This document shows, piece after piece, positions 6,459-13,415 of a stretch of 29,280 bases of DNA (positions are counted from its first letter, which is position 1; the number at the start of each line of letters is the position of its first letter). This DNA is from CAVSSX01 sp963730735. Its GTDB lineage: Bacteria > Actinomycetota > Acidimicrobiia > Acidimicrobiales > RAAP-2. The notes under the pieces were generated by a model. It made no database searches and was not told where the DNA came from. It saw nothing but the letters and a program-made list of their open reading frames with translations. The translations under genes were made by a program, and so were the position numbers. The stretch is from contig CAVSSX010000013.1 of assembly GCA_963730735.1 (NCBI GenBank), positions 1 to 29,280 of the forward strand. Direction: 5' to 3'.

Positions 6459-8198
6459 TCAGGCGGCCTTTCGACCTTGGCGCCGCACGTAGAGGGCCAT
6501 GGCGATGATCGTGCAGTAGAGCAGGCCGGTGAGTAGGAGGAACGCGAAGGCGATCGACTTGTACTCGTACATCCGCCACAGGCAGGCGCCGACCCACAGG
6601 CCGCCGGTCAGCCCGCCCCACAGGATCATCCCCCGCCAGACTCGGTCCGTCTTGCGGGATTTCACCTTGCCGCCCGTCGGTTGCCAGGCCGCCGTCCGCT
6701 TGCGCAGGATGTCGGAGATGGCGAAGAGGTGGGCCCATCCGTAGAGGGCCTTGGTCATCAACGCCTCGAAGCCATAGCGCCCTCGGTTCCACAGCGGGAA
6801 CACGATCAGGTTGTAGGCGACGCTGGGCACGATCCACAGGTAGTTGTGGAGCTGCACCTGCTCGGGTAGGGCGAGCACGATGACGATCGGGATGAGCGGC
6901 GTCATGATGCTGAAGATCGCCGTGTGGATGTAGTAGCAGAACCCCGAGGAGAAGCACAGGCGCTTCGAGAAGCCGAGCTTCGTCTGCCAGAACTTGTTCG
7001 ACTTCATCAGGCTCATCGAGCCGGTGCACCACCGGTACTGCTGGGTGAGGAAGGCGTCGGGGTCGCTCGGGCAGAGCCCGGTGGCCAGCGGGATCGGCAC
7101 GTACTTGGTCCCCCAGCCGGCCCGGGCCAGGTCGAAGCCGGTGTGGACGTCCTCGGAGTGCTCGATGAGGGCGGTGCCACCGATGGCGTCGAGGGCGGCC
7201 CGGCGGTAGACGGCGCACGAGCCGACGCAGATGGCGGCGCCGAAACGGTCACGCGACACCTGGACGACCCGGTAGAAGAGCTCCTGCACCGCCCCCGCAC
7301 CCCGCTCCATCAACGACTGACGGCGATCGAACCGGAAGTACTGCGGCGACTGGACGATGCCCAGCTGCGGGTTGTCGGCCATGTGGGGCAGCAGCTCGTC
7401 GAGGAAATCTTCGCGAGGAGCGAAGTCGGCGTCGAAGATGACCAGGAACTCGCCGGAGGAGTTCGAGTAGCCGTGGCGCAGGTTGCCGGCCTTCTTGAAC
7501 CACCCCCGGTTGGGACGGACCATGTAGTTGAACCCGACGCTCCGGGCACTGGCGGCGGCGTCGGCGTTGTCACCGTCGTCGAGGACGTACACCTCGACGG
7601 GGCCTCGGTACGTGCTGCGGAGGCGGTCCACGTTGGCCCAGGTGTTCTCGAGCACGGCCAGGTCCTCGCCGCAGATCGGGAGCATGATGTCGACGCTCGG
7701 GTAGGTCGTCGGCCGCCAGTTCCGGACCAGACGCTGGTGCCGCTTGTAGTCGAAGTCCCGGCTCCAGATGTTGATCCACAGCGAGATCAAGAAGTAGATG
7801 ACCGTGAAGACGAGGTACGGCGCGAAGACGAGCAGCCAGGGGCTCAGGGTGATGAAGTGGATCTGGCTGACGAGCAGCATGCTCATGGACAGGATCGAGG
7901 CGATGATCAGGATCTGCAGCTCGCGTCGGATGTAGCTGACCTTCTCGGGGTCCGTCGGCGGCTTGGGCAGGACCAACTGGTCGGGCATCGGCGCCGAGGG
8001 GCGGGCGTGGATCCCCGCCCGCCCGCGGGGGACGGCATCGCCCGACCCCACCGGGAGGGCGGACAACTCGGGCGCCGGCGCCGGCGCCGGCGGGAGCGGT
8101 GCCGTCGTCACCGTCGACCCTTGCCCGGCCACGTACGTGCCGGTGCGGTGCTTGGCACGGTGCTTGGTGCGCTGCGGTGTCTTGACGCCGAGGGCCAC
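6459..8198 (-). CDS. BcsA-like processive membrane glycosyltransferase (GT2)
   Basis: A 579-aa inner-membrane synthase of the cellulose-synthase type, which polymerises a beta-linked glycan from nucleotide sugar and threads it across the membrane. A basic, Pro/Ala-rich cytoplasmic N-terminus (1-90) is followed by two membrane helices (about 95-145). The GT2 domain shows VLDDGD (206-210), DAD (256-258), HSEDVHTG (347-354, catalytic ED) and QQYRW (386-390, QxxRW). About four more membrane segments follow. There is no C-terminal PilZ domain, so the usual c-di-GMP input of BcsA is absent. GTG 8198 starts one nucleotide after the stop of the GT-C gene, indicating translational coupling. It is the last gene of the three-gene GT operon. 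Product could be mannan, glucomannan, cellulose or another beta-glycan; the flanking GH26 genes favour mannose in the polymer (inference). Confidence 0.85.
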   Translation of the reverse strand: MALGVKTPQRTKHRAKHRTGTYVAGQGSTVTTAPLPPAPAPAPELSALPVGSGDAVPRGRAGIHARPSAPMPDQLVLPKPPTDPEKVSYIRRELQILIIASILSMSMLLVSQIHFITLSPWLLVFAPYLVFTVIYFLISLWINIWSRDFDYKRHQRLVRNWRPTTYPSVDIMLPICGEDLAVLENTWANVDRLRSTYRGPVEVYVLDDGDNADAAASARSVGFNYMVRPNRGWFKKAGNLRHGYSNSSGEFLVIFDADFAPREDFLDELLPHMADNPQLGIVQSPQYFRFDRRQSLMERGAGAVQELFYRVVQVSRDRFGAAICVGSCAVYRRAALDAIGGTALIEHSEDVHTGFDLARAGWGTKYVPIPLATGLCPSDPDAFLTQQYRWCTGSMSLMKSNKFWQTKLGFSKRLCFSSGFCYYIHTAIFSIMTPLIPIVIVLALPEQVQLHNYLWIVPSVAYNLIVFPLWNRGRYGFEALMTKALYGWAHLFAISDILRKRTAAWQPTGGKVKSRKTDRVWRGMILWGGLTGGLWVGACLWRMYEYKSIAFAFLLLTGLLYCTIIAMALYVRRQGRKAA

Positions 8199-8199
8199 G

Positions 8200-9852
8200 T
8201 CAGGCCGCCTTCGCCGGCGCAGTCGGCTTGAGGATCCAGATCACGTACGCCGCCTTCACTCGGCCTCCACTCGACTTGAAATTCCCGACGTACTGGTAGC
8301 GCTTGTTGTCGGCGATGGCATTCGAGATGGCTTCGTCGATGGATCTCGTGTCACCCCAGTCGAGGGCGATGACCGAGAAGTAGCTCTGGTGCACGGCCTT
8401 CACGTAGGCCGGGATGTCCATCAGCTCGTGCGTGCTCCCGGGCGGCGTGTACCGGAAGTAGAACGTGCTCTGCCATCGCAGTGGGTTGACGGCGTTGCCC
8501 ATGTAATACGTCGGGATCGACACGTCGTCCGACAGGACCGGGCCCTTGGTGTGCAGCACCAGTGGCGTCAGGGCCTTGACGTAGTTCGTCGTGTTGATCC
8601 AACTCAAGAACTCCTTGTTGGCCTGACGGGTCCCGATGGTGAACATGCCGGCGAGGAGGGCGAGGGGGAGGACGTAGCGCCAGCTGTTGCGCAGGCCGGG
8701 CACGATGACCCGGGACAGGACGTAGCCGACGAGGAGGGCGCCGAACCACGCCCCGTAGTTCACGTGCTTGCTCAACGAGGTCGCCGTGTGGATCCGCGCC
8801 TGGTTGGCGGGCGCCAGGATCGTCGCCCCGAAGAGGGTGACACCGAGGAGGGCGTACGACCAGGAGATCCGGTGCCGAATGGCCAGGATGACCAGGGCCA
8901 CGGCACCGATGAGGGACAGGGCGATGATGGCGCCGATCCAGCTGATCGTGTCGTGGAGAATCAACCCGACCGACGAGGTGGCGGCGGCCCGGTTGGTGGT
9001 CGTCTCGGTGATCCCGGCCCAGTACTGGCTGCCGGCCAGTGCCAGCAGGGCCGACACCAACGCCACGGTCAACGCCCCCAGGGTGACGCTGAGCCGGATG
9101 GCCGTCCGCCACCCGTGGCGGGGCACCAGCAAGAACAGCGCCATGAGGAAGATCACCGGATCGAAGATGGCCGAGGCGTACTTGGTGGCGTCGGCCAGGG
9201 CGATGACCGGCGCAGCGGCGAACAGCCACAGCGAGATGTGCTCCGACTCGGTGCACGTCCTGATGACGATCCAGGCGGCCAGGGCCAGGAGCGTCAGCGA
9301 CATGGCGTCGAAGGTGGCGAACGCCCCCAGGTACTGGGTGCCCTGCAGGCCGACGAAGGCGGCGGCGGCGAACCAGCCGGCGACCGTCCCGCCGAGGCGG
9401 CGGGCGCTGGCGTAGCACAGCGTGGTGGCCAGGAGCATGAGCGCCATCGAGAACATCCGGGCCGCGGCCAGGCCGCCCACGTGGTCGAAGAGGGCGGCGA
9501 TCACCGGGTAGATGACCGGCGCGCCCGAGAAGTACGTCTCGTAGGCGAGGTTCGGGCCGCCGTGGACCCAGGAGTGGAGCAGCTGGTTCCCGGCGCTCAG
9601 GTAGGTCGCCTCATCGATGAAAGCCGTGTTCGAGAAAATCAGGCGCCAGCACAAGAAGGCCTGCAGGGCCAACAAAGCGCCCAGCGGCAGCCATCGGGCA
9701 TAGGTGATGAGGAAACCGCCCACGGCGGTCTCGCGACCGTCCAAGGTGGTCCGGAACCGGCGGGCGTGGACATAACGCTCCGGGGCGCGTGGCTCGAGCT
9801 GCCGGACGTCGGGTTCGATCTCCCCGACGCCGGGCCTGAGGGTGACCGTCAC
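8200..9852 (-). CDS. Polytopic GT-C glycosyltransferase (GT39/ArnT-like, polyprenyl-phosphate-sugar dependent)
   Basis: A 550-aa integral membrane protein with about eleven hydrophobic segments. After the first one comes FIDEATYLSAGNQLLHSW, the acidic (D-E) first extracytoplasmic loop that marks GT-C enzymes such as Pmt and ArnT, followed by a W/H/Y-rich loop with FSGAPVIYPV. The C-terminal ~100 residues form a soluble domain. Such enzymes move mannose or another sugar from a polyprenyl-phosphate donor to a glycan, lipid or protein outside the membrane. GTG 9852 is chosen because it lies 34 nt after the DPM1-like stop with GAAGGG upstream; an in-frame ATG at 10011 would overlap the previous gene by 125 nt. 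The adjacent DPM1-like gene likely supplies its donor. Alternatives are protein O-mannosylation or addition of side groups to the polymer. Confidence 0.75.
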   Translation of the reverse strand: MTVTLRPGVGEIEPDVRQLEPRAPERYVHARRFRTTLDGRETAVGGFLITYARWLPLGALLALQAFLCWRLIFSNTAFIDEATYLSAGNQLLHSWVHGGPNLAYETYFSGAPVIYPVIAALFDHVGGLAAARMFSMALMLLATTLCYASARRLGGTVAGWFAAAAFVGLQGTQYLGAFATFDAMSLTLLALAAWIVIRTCTESEHISLWLFAAAPVIALADATKYASAIFDPVIFLMALFLLVPRHGWRTAIRLSVTLGALTVALVSALLALAGSQYWAGITETTTNRAAATSSVGLILHDTISWIGAIIALSLIGAVALVILAIRHRISWSYALLGVTLFGATILAPANQARIHTATSLSKHVNYGAWFGALLVGYVLSRVIVPGLRNSWRYVLPLALLAGMFTIGTRQANKEFLSWINTTNYVKALTPLVLHTKGPVLSDDVSIPTYYMGNAVNPLRWQSTFYFRYTPPGSTHELMDIPAYVKAVHQSYFSVIALDWGDTRSIDEAISNAIADNKRYQYVGNFKSSGGRVKAAYVIWILKPTAPAKAA

Positions 9853-9886
9853 GAGCTGCGTTGACCCTTCTCGGACTGCGAGGTGC

Positions 9887-10795
9887 TCAACGGGTGCCGC
9901 TCGACACGGGCACGTGACGCTGGCGGGCCGGGCGCTCGCGGTGCGAGTGGTGGTTGCTCGAGACGGCCAGGCGACCGAGCTGGCGGAGGAAGCGGGCGCC
10001 TTGGGCCACATCGGCCTTCGAGTCGCCGGTGGCTCGGGGCTGGAAGCCGAAGGGGACCTCGATGGCGCTCGTCCATTCGCCGAACGTGAGCACGTCGATC
10101 AGGATCTTGAACCCGTCACTCGACGTGGGCCCGTTGGCCACGACGTCGCGGCGGACGGCGAAGAACCCGCTCAACGGATCGCGGATCGAGCGGGTGTTGC
10201 TCAGCATGACCCGGGTGAGCTGGCGCGTCACCTGGGAGTTCAGCCGCCGGATCCAGCCGTCGAGGCCGGTGGCGCTCCCGCCGTTCGAGAAGCGGCTCCC
10301 CACGGCCACGTCGCAGGCGCCGATGGCGATCATCGACGCCAACACCGGCACCATCTCCGGCGGGTGCTGGAGGTCGGCGTCCATCACCACCAGGACCCGG
10401 CCCCGGGCCGCATGGAATCCGGCCAGCACCGCCCCGCCCAGGCCACCGACGCGCTCGTCCGGGAGTCGGTGCAGCAACTGGCCGGGGGTCCCCGACGCCA
10501 GCAGCTCCTTCACCACCGCCGGCGTGGCGTCGCTGCTGTCGTCGACCACCACGATCTCCCACGACACGTCGGCCGGCATGGCCGCCGCCAGGCGCGTCGT
10601 CAGGAGTACGACATTCTGCTCTTCATTTCTCGTAGGTACGACGATGCTGACCTCAACGTCCTCGGCGCCCCCGGTGGGTGCGGGACGCTGTGGCCCGAGC
10701 GGACCGGCCGACGCGGCGTCGGACCGCCGGGAGATCGGCGTCACCCCGGACGACGTGCGCCGCGCCTTCGCATCAAACTCGACAATCTCACTCAT
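9887..10795 (-). CDS. DPM1-like GT2: polyprenyl-phosphate mannosyl/glycosyltransferase
   Basis: A 302-aa soluble or membrane-associated GT2 that would transfer mannose (or another sugar) from a nucleotide sugar to polyprenyl phosphate on the cytoplasmic face. VSIVVPTRNEEQNV opens the fold at about residue 49, followed by IVVVDDSSDATPA (about 80-92), DERVGGLGGAVLAGF and VVMDADLQHPPEMV (about 136-149), the hallmark of dolichol-phosphate-mannose synthases. Unlike some bacterial relatives it has no C-terminal membrane domain. ATG 10795 has GAGGT 7-11 nt upstream; a longer frame from 10879 adds a poor N-terminus. It is first of the three-gene GT operon and the natural donor-maker for the GT-C enzyme. 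Sugar specificity is inferred. Confidence 0.85.
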   Translation of the reverse strand: MSEIVEFDAKARRTSSGVTPISRRSDAASAGPLGPQRPAPTGGAEDVEVSIVVPTRNEEQNVVLLTTRLAAAMPADVSWEIVVVDDSSDATPAVVKELLASGTPGQLLHRLPDERVGGLGGAVLAGFHAARGRVLVVMDADLQHPPEMVPVLASMIAIGACDVAVGSRFSNGGSATGLDGWIRRLNSQVTRQLTRVMLSNTRSIRDPLSGFFAVRRDVVANGPTSSDGFKILIDVLTFGEWTSAIEVPFGFQPRATGDSKADVAQGARFLRQLGRLAVSSNHHSHRERPARQRHVPVSSGTR

Positions 10796-11225
10796 CACAG
10801 ACCTCACGGCATGGTTGGGCTGGAGCATGAAGCAGGGCGTTGGGGGAAGTTGCGGTGCGAACACTTTTCTCGGCTGCAACCGGGATGGTCCGACAGAGGC
10901 GATGATACAAATTACTCGGGTTGCAATCCAGGCTTGAGTCGAAAAGTTTGGCTAGTTTAACGTTCCATTCACAGGAATCAGCGAGATCGAGGCCGCAAGC
11001 CACCGCTTCGTCACCGCTAGGTAACATCGCTGTTCCAGATACTGCATTTTGATGGGACTTCCCTCCGTCGAAGGTTGCTTTTGGGAGGCATCGACTTACG
11101 CCGGCGTAGTTCTCACGCCGATGCCGCATGACTCTCACTTCGCCGTCGGCGCCGTGGCGTTACCCGACCGCTCGGTGCCGCTCCGGAGCCGGTCGGCGCC
11201 CGTCGACCCGCACGCGGCGCACCGC
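10796..11225. promoter_or_regulatory. 430-nt gap holding the probable promoter of the glycosyltransferase operon
   Basis: No gene is seen. The stretch about 10890-11080 is AT-rich compared with its surroundings. On the minus strand a TATCAT (-10 type, 10907-10902) follows a TGGATT-like -35 at 17 nt, about 107 nt before the DPM1-like ATG. The 7-bp arms TGCAACC (10875-10881) and GGTTGCA (10919-10925) flank that -10 and could be a regulator site or a leader stem. The gap separates the operon from the upstream GH26 gene on the same strand, so the two probably have independent promoters. Confidence 0.45.
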
Positions 11226-12197
11226 TCAGAGCTTGTGGTTGGCCCCGATGGCCCGGAGCAGGCTGCGGAAGGCGGCGGTCTTCTGCGGCGATTGGGTGAT
11301 GGCATAGTCGCCGGTGGCCCCGGTCGTCGACGGGCTGGTGTCGAAGTACACGAAGCCCTGGATGCGCGGGTTGGCCGCCAGGTACGCCGGCAGGGCGCGG
11401 ATCCACGTGGGCGCGGCGGCGCCGTCGGCGCCCATCTCCGACAAGAGCACTGGGTGCTTCGACAGCGCTGTGAGCTGGGAGATCGTCTGCTGGTACGTGC
11501 TCGTCGGCGACGCGCTCCCATCGGAGTACCCGGTCATGCCGACGTAGTGCACCCAGCGATCGCCGGGATAGACCTCGGACAGCGTGGGGAGTTTCCGCTT
11601 CACGTTGAGGACCTCGTTGGGTGACCACACCCAGCGGACGTATCGATCGGCCGGCGAAAAGATCTTCCGTACGTGGCGCCACGCCGCCACGTACTGGCCG
11701 GGCTGGTTGCCGTTGACGGCCTCAGCCCAGGGGTACCACCAGGCGTTCATCTCATGGGCGAACCGGAGGTAGACCGTCTGGCGAAGACCGCCGATCGCCG
11801 ACGCCAGCCGACGGAGGTCGGCATCATGATCGCCTCGAATGATGGACCCCAGCGAGAATTGTGGTTGATTGACGTCGCCGGGGGCACTGGCGATGAGCCA
11901 GGGCTCGAGGGTCAGGAATGCCGTCTGTTTGGCCGCCGCAATTTGGCGGAGGCGGTCGACGGGCAGCACGCTATCCAGCTTGACGAATATCGAGACGACG
12001 CTCGGCGTCCCGCCGACCAGACTCGAAATGCTGTCAATGGTCGCCGGATCGTCGTCCGGAACATCGAGACCAAAAAATAGCCGTTGCTTCTGGCCAAGTC
12101 GCGTGGTCGAAACGCCGGCCGCCGCCACCATGATTGCCGAGGCCTTGATGAAGGAGCGACGGGAGAGCTGGCCGGGCTCCGGCGTCGATCGCTCCAC
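11226..12197 (-). CDS. Tat-exported GH26 beta-mannanase-like hydrolase
   Basis: A 323-aa protein starting at GTG 12197 with a twin-arginine signal: SRRSFIKAS at residues 12-20, then AIMVAAAGVS. The mature region follows glycoside hydrolase family 26. Acid/base Glu149 lies in YLRFAHEMNAWWYPW, WVWSPN at 189-194, and the candidate nucleophile Glu254 in PVLLSEMGAD. It shares the RF-x-x-EMN-x-x-WYPW core with the GH26 protein at 4563 but lacks the linker and repeats, so the two are diverged paralogues with different export routes. It lies 430 nt upstream of the glycosyltransferase operon on the same strand. No Shine-Dalgarno sequence is evident and no other ATG/GTG start is available before an upstream in-frame stop. 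Likely periplasmic or cell-wall trimming of a mannose-containing glycan (inference). Confidence 0.8.
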   Translation of the reverse strand: MERSTPEPGQLSRRSFIKASAIMVAAAGVSTTRLGQKQRLFFGLDVPDDDPATIDSISSLVGGTPSVVSIFVKLDSVLPVDRLRQIAAAKQTAFLTLEPWLIASAPGDVNQPQFSLGSIIRGDHDADLRRLASAIGGLRQTVYLRFAHEMNAWWYPWAEAVNGNQPGQYVAAWRHVRKIFSPADRYVRWVWSPNEVLNVKRKLPTLSEVYPGDRWVHYVGMTGYSDGSASPTSTYQQTISQLTALSKHPVLLSEMGADGAAAPTWIRALPAYLAANPRIQGFVYFDTSPSTTGATGDYAITQSPQKTAAFRSLLRAIGANHKL

Positions 12198-12361
12198 CCC
12201 GTCGGCGACGGGAACAGGGGGCCGCGCCGTCGGGCGACGGGATGAGTTCGGAGGAACGGCGTGCGCGATGTCGGAGACTCCCCTAGGCGGCCGTACAGAT
12301 CACGATATCGGTAGCCGGAGCGACGGGAGGGTCATCGCTCCACCATCCGTACGATTCTGGG

Positions 12362-12382
12362 CGTAGACGTACTAGTTCTACG
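12362..12382. promoter_or_regulatory. Operator-like inverted repeat CGTAGA-N9-TCTACG
   Basis: CGTAGA (12362-12367) and TCTACG (12377-12382) are perfect 6-bp inverted arms around CGTACTAGT. The 21-bp element lies about 165 nt upstream of the Tat-GH26 start in locally AT-richer DNA, a plausible dimeric repressor or activator site. Confidence 0.35.
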
Positions 12383-12631
12383 GATCGAGTGCCGCGAGTG
12401 GATGTCGGACGGTCCCGACCGGTTCCCGGGGGCCGGTCCGGATCCCCACTGCTGGCCGAGGCCGGCTACCGCTCCGGTGGGCCCGCACGCCAGCGACGCC
12501 GGCCTTTGGTCGGCGCCCTCCGGGTCACCGGCGGCGCCCGGTACCGGATGCTCGCCCAGGAGGCCGCCGGAGCGGTTGGGCCAGCGTCTGCGGCGCCGGC
12601 CTGTTCTGCTGCGCACGGCCGGCCAGGCCGA

Positions 12632-12674
12632 CGCCATGCTGGTCGCCCATCAGCCGCCATGCTGGTCGCCCATC
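12632..12674. repeat. 20-bp perfect tandem direct repeat (23-bp period)
   Basis: CGCCATGCTGGTCGCCCATC occurs at 12632-12651 and again at 12655-12674, separated by 3 nt. It lies in the non-coding or decayed stretch and looks like a recent slippage duplication. Confidence 0.8.
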
Positions 12675-12906
12675 GACGGAGCGGCGCCACGACCCGGCTC
12701 CGGCGGCCCATATCGCTGGCCGCCCAGAACCTCGCGGTGGTCCGCACGGAAGGGTCCCACGCCAACTTGCTCTACCAGGGCGACGTCGGGATCGCCTGTT
12801 GGCCGAGGACCTCCGGGACCCCGGCCCGGGCATCGATGCCCCTGTTCGCCGCCGAGTGCTGAGCCCGGAGGGGCCGGGCGTCCCGATCCCCTCGACCTCG
12901 GGACGC

Positions 12907-12988
12907 GAACGGACCCCCGGCATATGGGGGGTCCAGGGGTCCGTTCTGGGGGTTGCACGGAGATTGCATCTCCGAGCGCTGCGCAGCG
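12907..12988. ncRNA. Cluster of strong hairpins (possible structured RNA or terminator array)
   Basis: Three elements are packed in 82 nt. First, GAACGGACCCC (12907-12917) pairs with GGGGTCCGTTC (12936-12946); inside it GGACCCCC (12911-12918) can instead pair with GGGGGTCC (12927-12934), giving two mutually exclusive folds. Second, CGGAGA (12958-12963) and TCTCCG (12969-12974) form a stem with loop TTGCA. Third, CGCTGCGCAGCG (12977-12988) is a 12-bp palindrome. The cluster ends 95 nt before the ferredoxin-like gene at 13084. No known riboswitch class is recognised and no T-tract follows the first hairpin. Confidence 0.35.
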
Positions 12989-13083
12989 TACCGGTTGTGA
13001 ACGGATTCTCAAGCCGGCCGCCGGCGTGAGGTCGGCACCGGCAGGGAAAGACAGAGGTATCGGCCAGTGACCGGGAAGGGACC

Positions 13084-13389
13084 ATGACACTGCCTACGGC
13101 GTTCGTTTGTGAAGGAAAGAAGTGCTCGCGCACCTGCGACCACGACGCCCTGCTCCGGGGGTTGTCCAAGGTGAGCGACGTCCATCTCGTCCGTTGCCAG
13201 AAGATCTGCCACGGGTCGGTGGTCGGCGTCCCGCTCGACGGGAAGCTCCAGTGGTTCGAGCGGATCGACACCGCGAAGCTGTGCGTGCACATGAAGCGGG
13301 CCGCCCGGGCGGGCCGACGACGGGACCTGGCTGCACCGTTGAAGAAGCGGCGGCTGAAGAAGCTCGCCGGGCGAGCGCCCCGCCGCTGA
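13084..13389 (+). CDS. Thioredoxin-like [2Fe-2S] ferredoxin-type protein with a basic tail (101 aa)
   Basis: The ATG at 13084 has GGAAGGG about 4-10 nt upstream. The N-terminal part has Cys9-x4-Cys14 and Cys38-x3-Cys42 (CEGKKC and VRCQKICHGSVVG), the four-cysteine spacing of thioredoxin-like [2Fe-2S] ferredoxins and the related NuoE C-terminal domain; an extra Cys18 follows the first pair. After LQWFERIDTAKLCVHM comes an unusual strongly basic C-terminus from about residue 68 (KRAARAGRRR, then LKKRRLKKLAG to the end), which is not typical of electron-transfer ferredoxins and suggests nucleic acid or membrane binding. It is convergent with the SRAP gene, and strong hairpins lie upstream. Probable Fe-S redox or sensory protein; partner unknown. 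Confidence 0.6.
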   Translation: MTLPTAFVCEGKKCSRTCDHDALLRGLSKVSDVHLVRCQKICHGSVVGVPLDGKLQWFERIDTAKLCVHMKRAARAGRRRDLAAPLKKRRLKKLAGRAPRR

Positions 13390-13398
13390 GGCGGGCGC
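13375..13398. terminator. Bidirectional terminator hairpin between ferredoxin-like and SRAP genes
   Basis: GCGCCCCGCC (13375-13384) pairs with GGCGGGCGC (13390-13398) with one bulged C and loop GCTGA, which contains the TGA stop of the plus-strand gene. The opposing SRAP gene stops at 13416. No T-tract. Confidence 0.45.
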
Positions 13399-13415
13399 CG
13401 GCCGTTCGCCCTGGC

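Larger units (their letters stand above)
12198..13083. other. 886-nt stretch without a convincing gene
   Basis: Open frames exist on both strands but are Arg/Pro/Ser-rich and match no family I know. Visible content: an AT-richer section at about 12290-12385 with the inverted repeat at 12362-12382 (probable promoter zone of the GH26 gene ending at 11226), a 20-bp tandem duplication at 12632-12674, and a cluster of strong hairpins at 12907-12988. The middle part (12390-12860) could be a decayed gene, but I cannot identify it. Confidence 0.5.

Noticed and set aside
12907..12946. Possible 6C-type small RNA (C-runs on the minus strand)
   Set aside because: The C-runs lie in the stems, not in the loops as the 6C motif requires.
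12389..13292. Several long overlapping ORFs on both strands (for example 12402-13070 plus, 12525-13292 minus)
   Set aside because: They are Pro/Arg/Ser/Gly-rich shadow-type frames without recognisable domains, Shine-Dalgarno sequences or consistent codon bias, and the minus one runs over the Fe-S protein gene.
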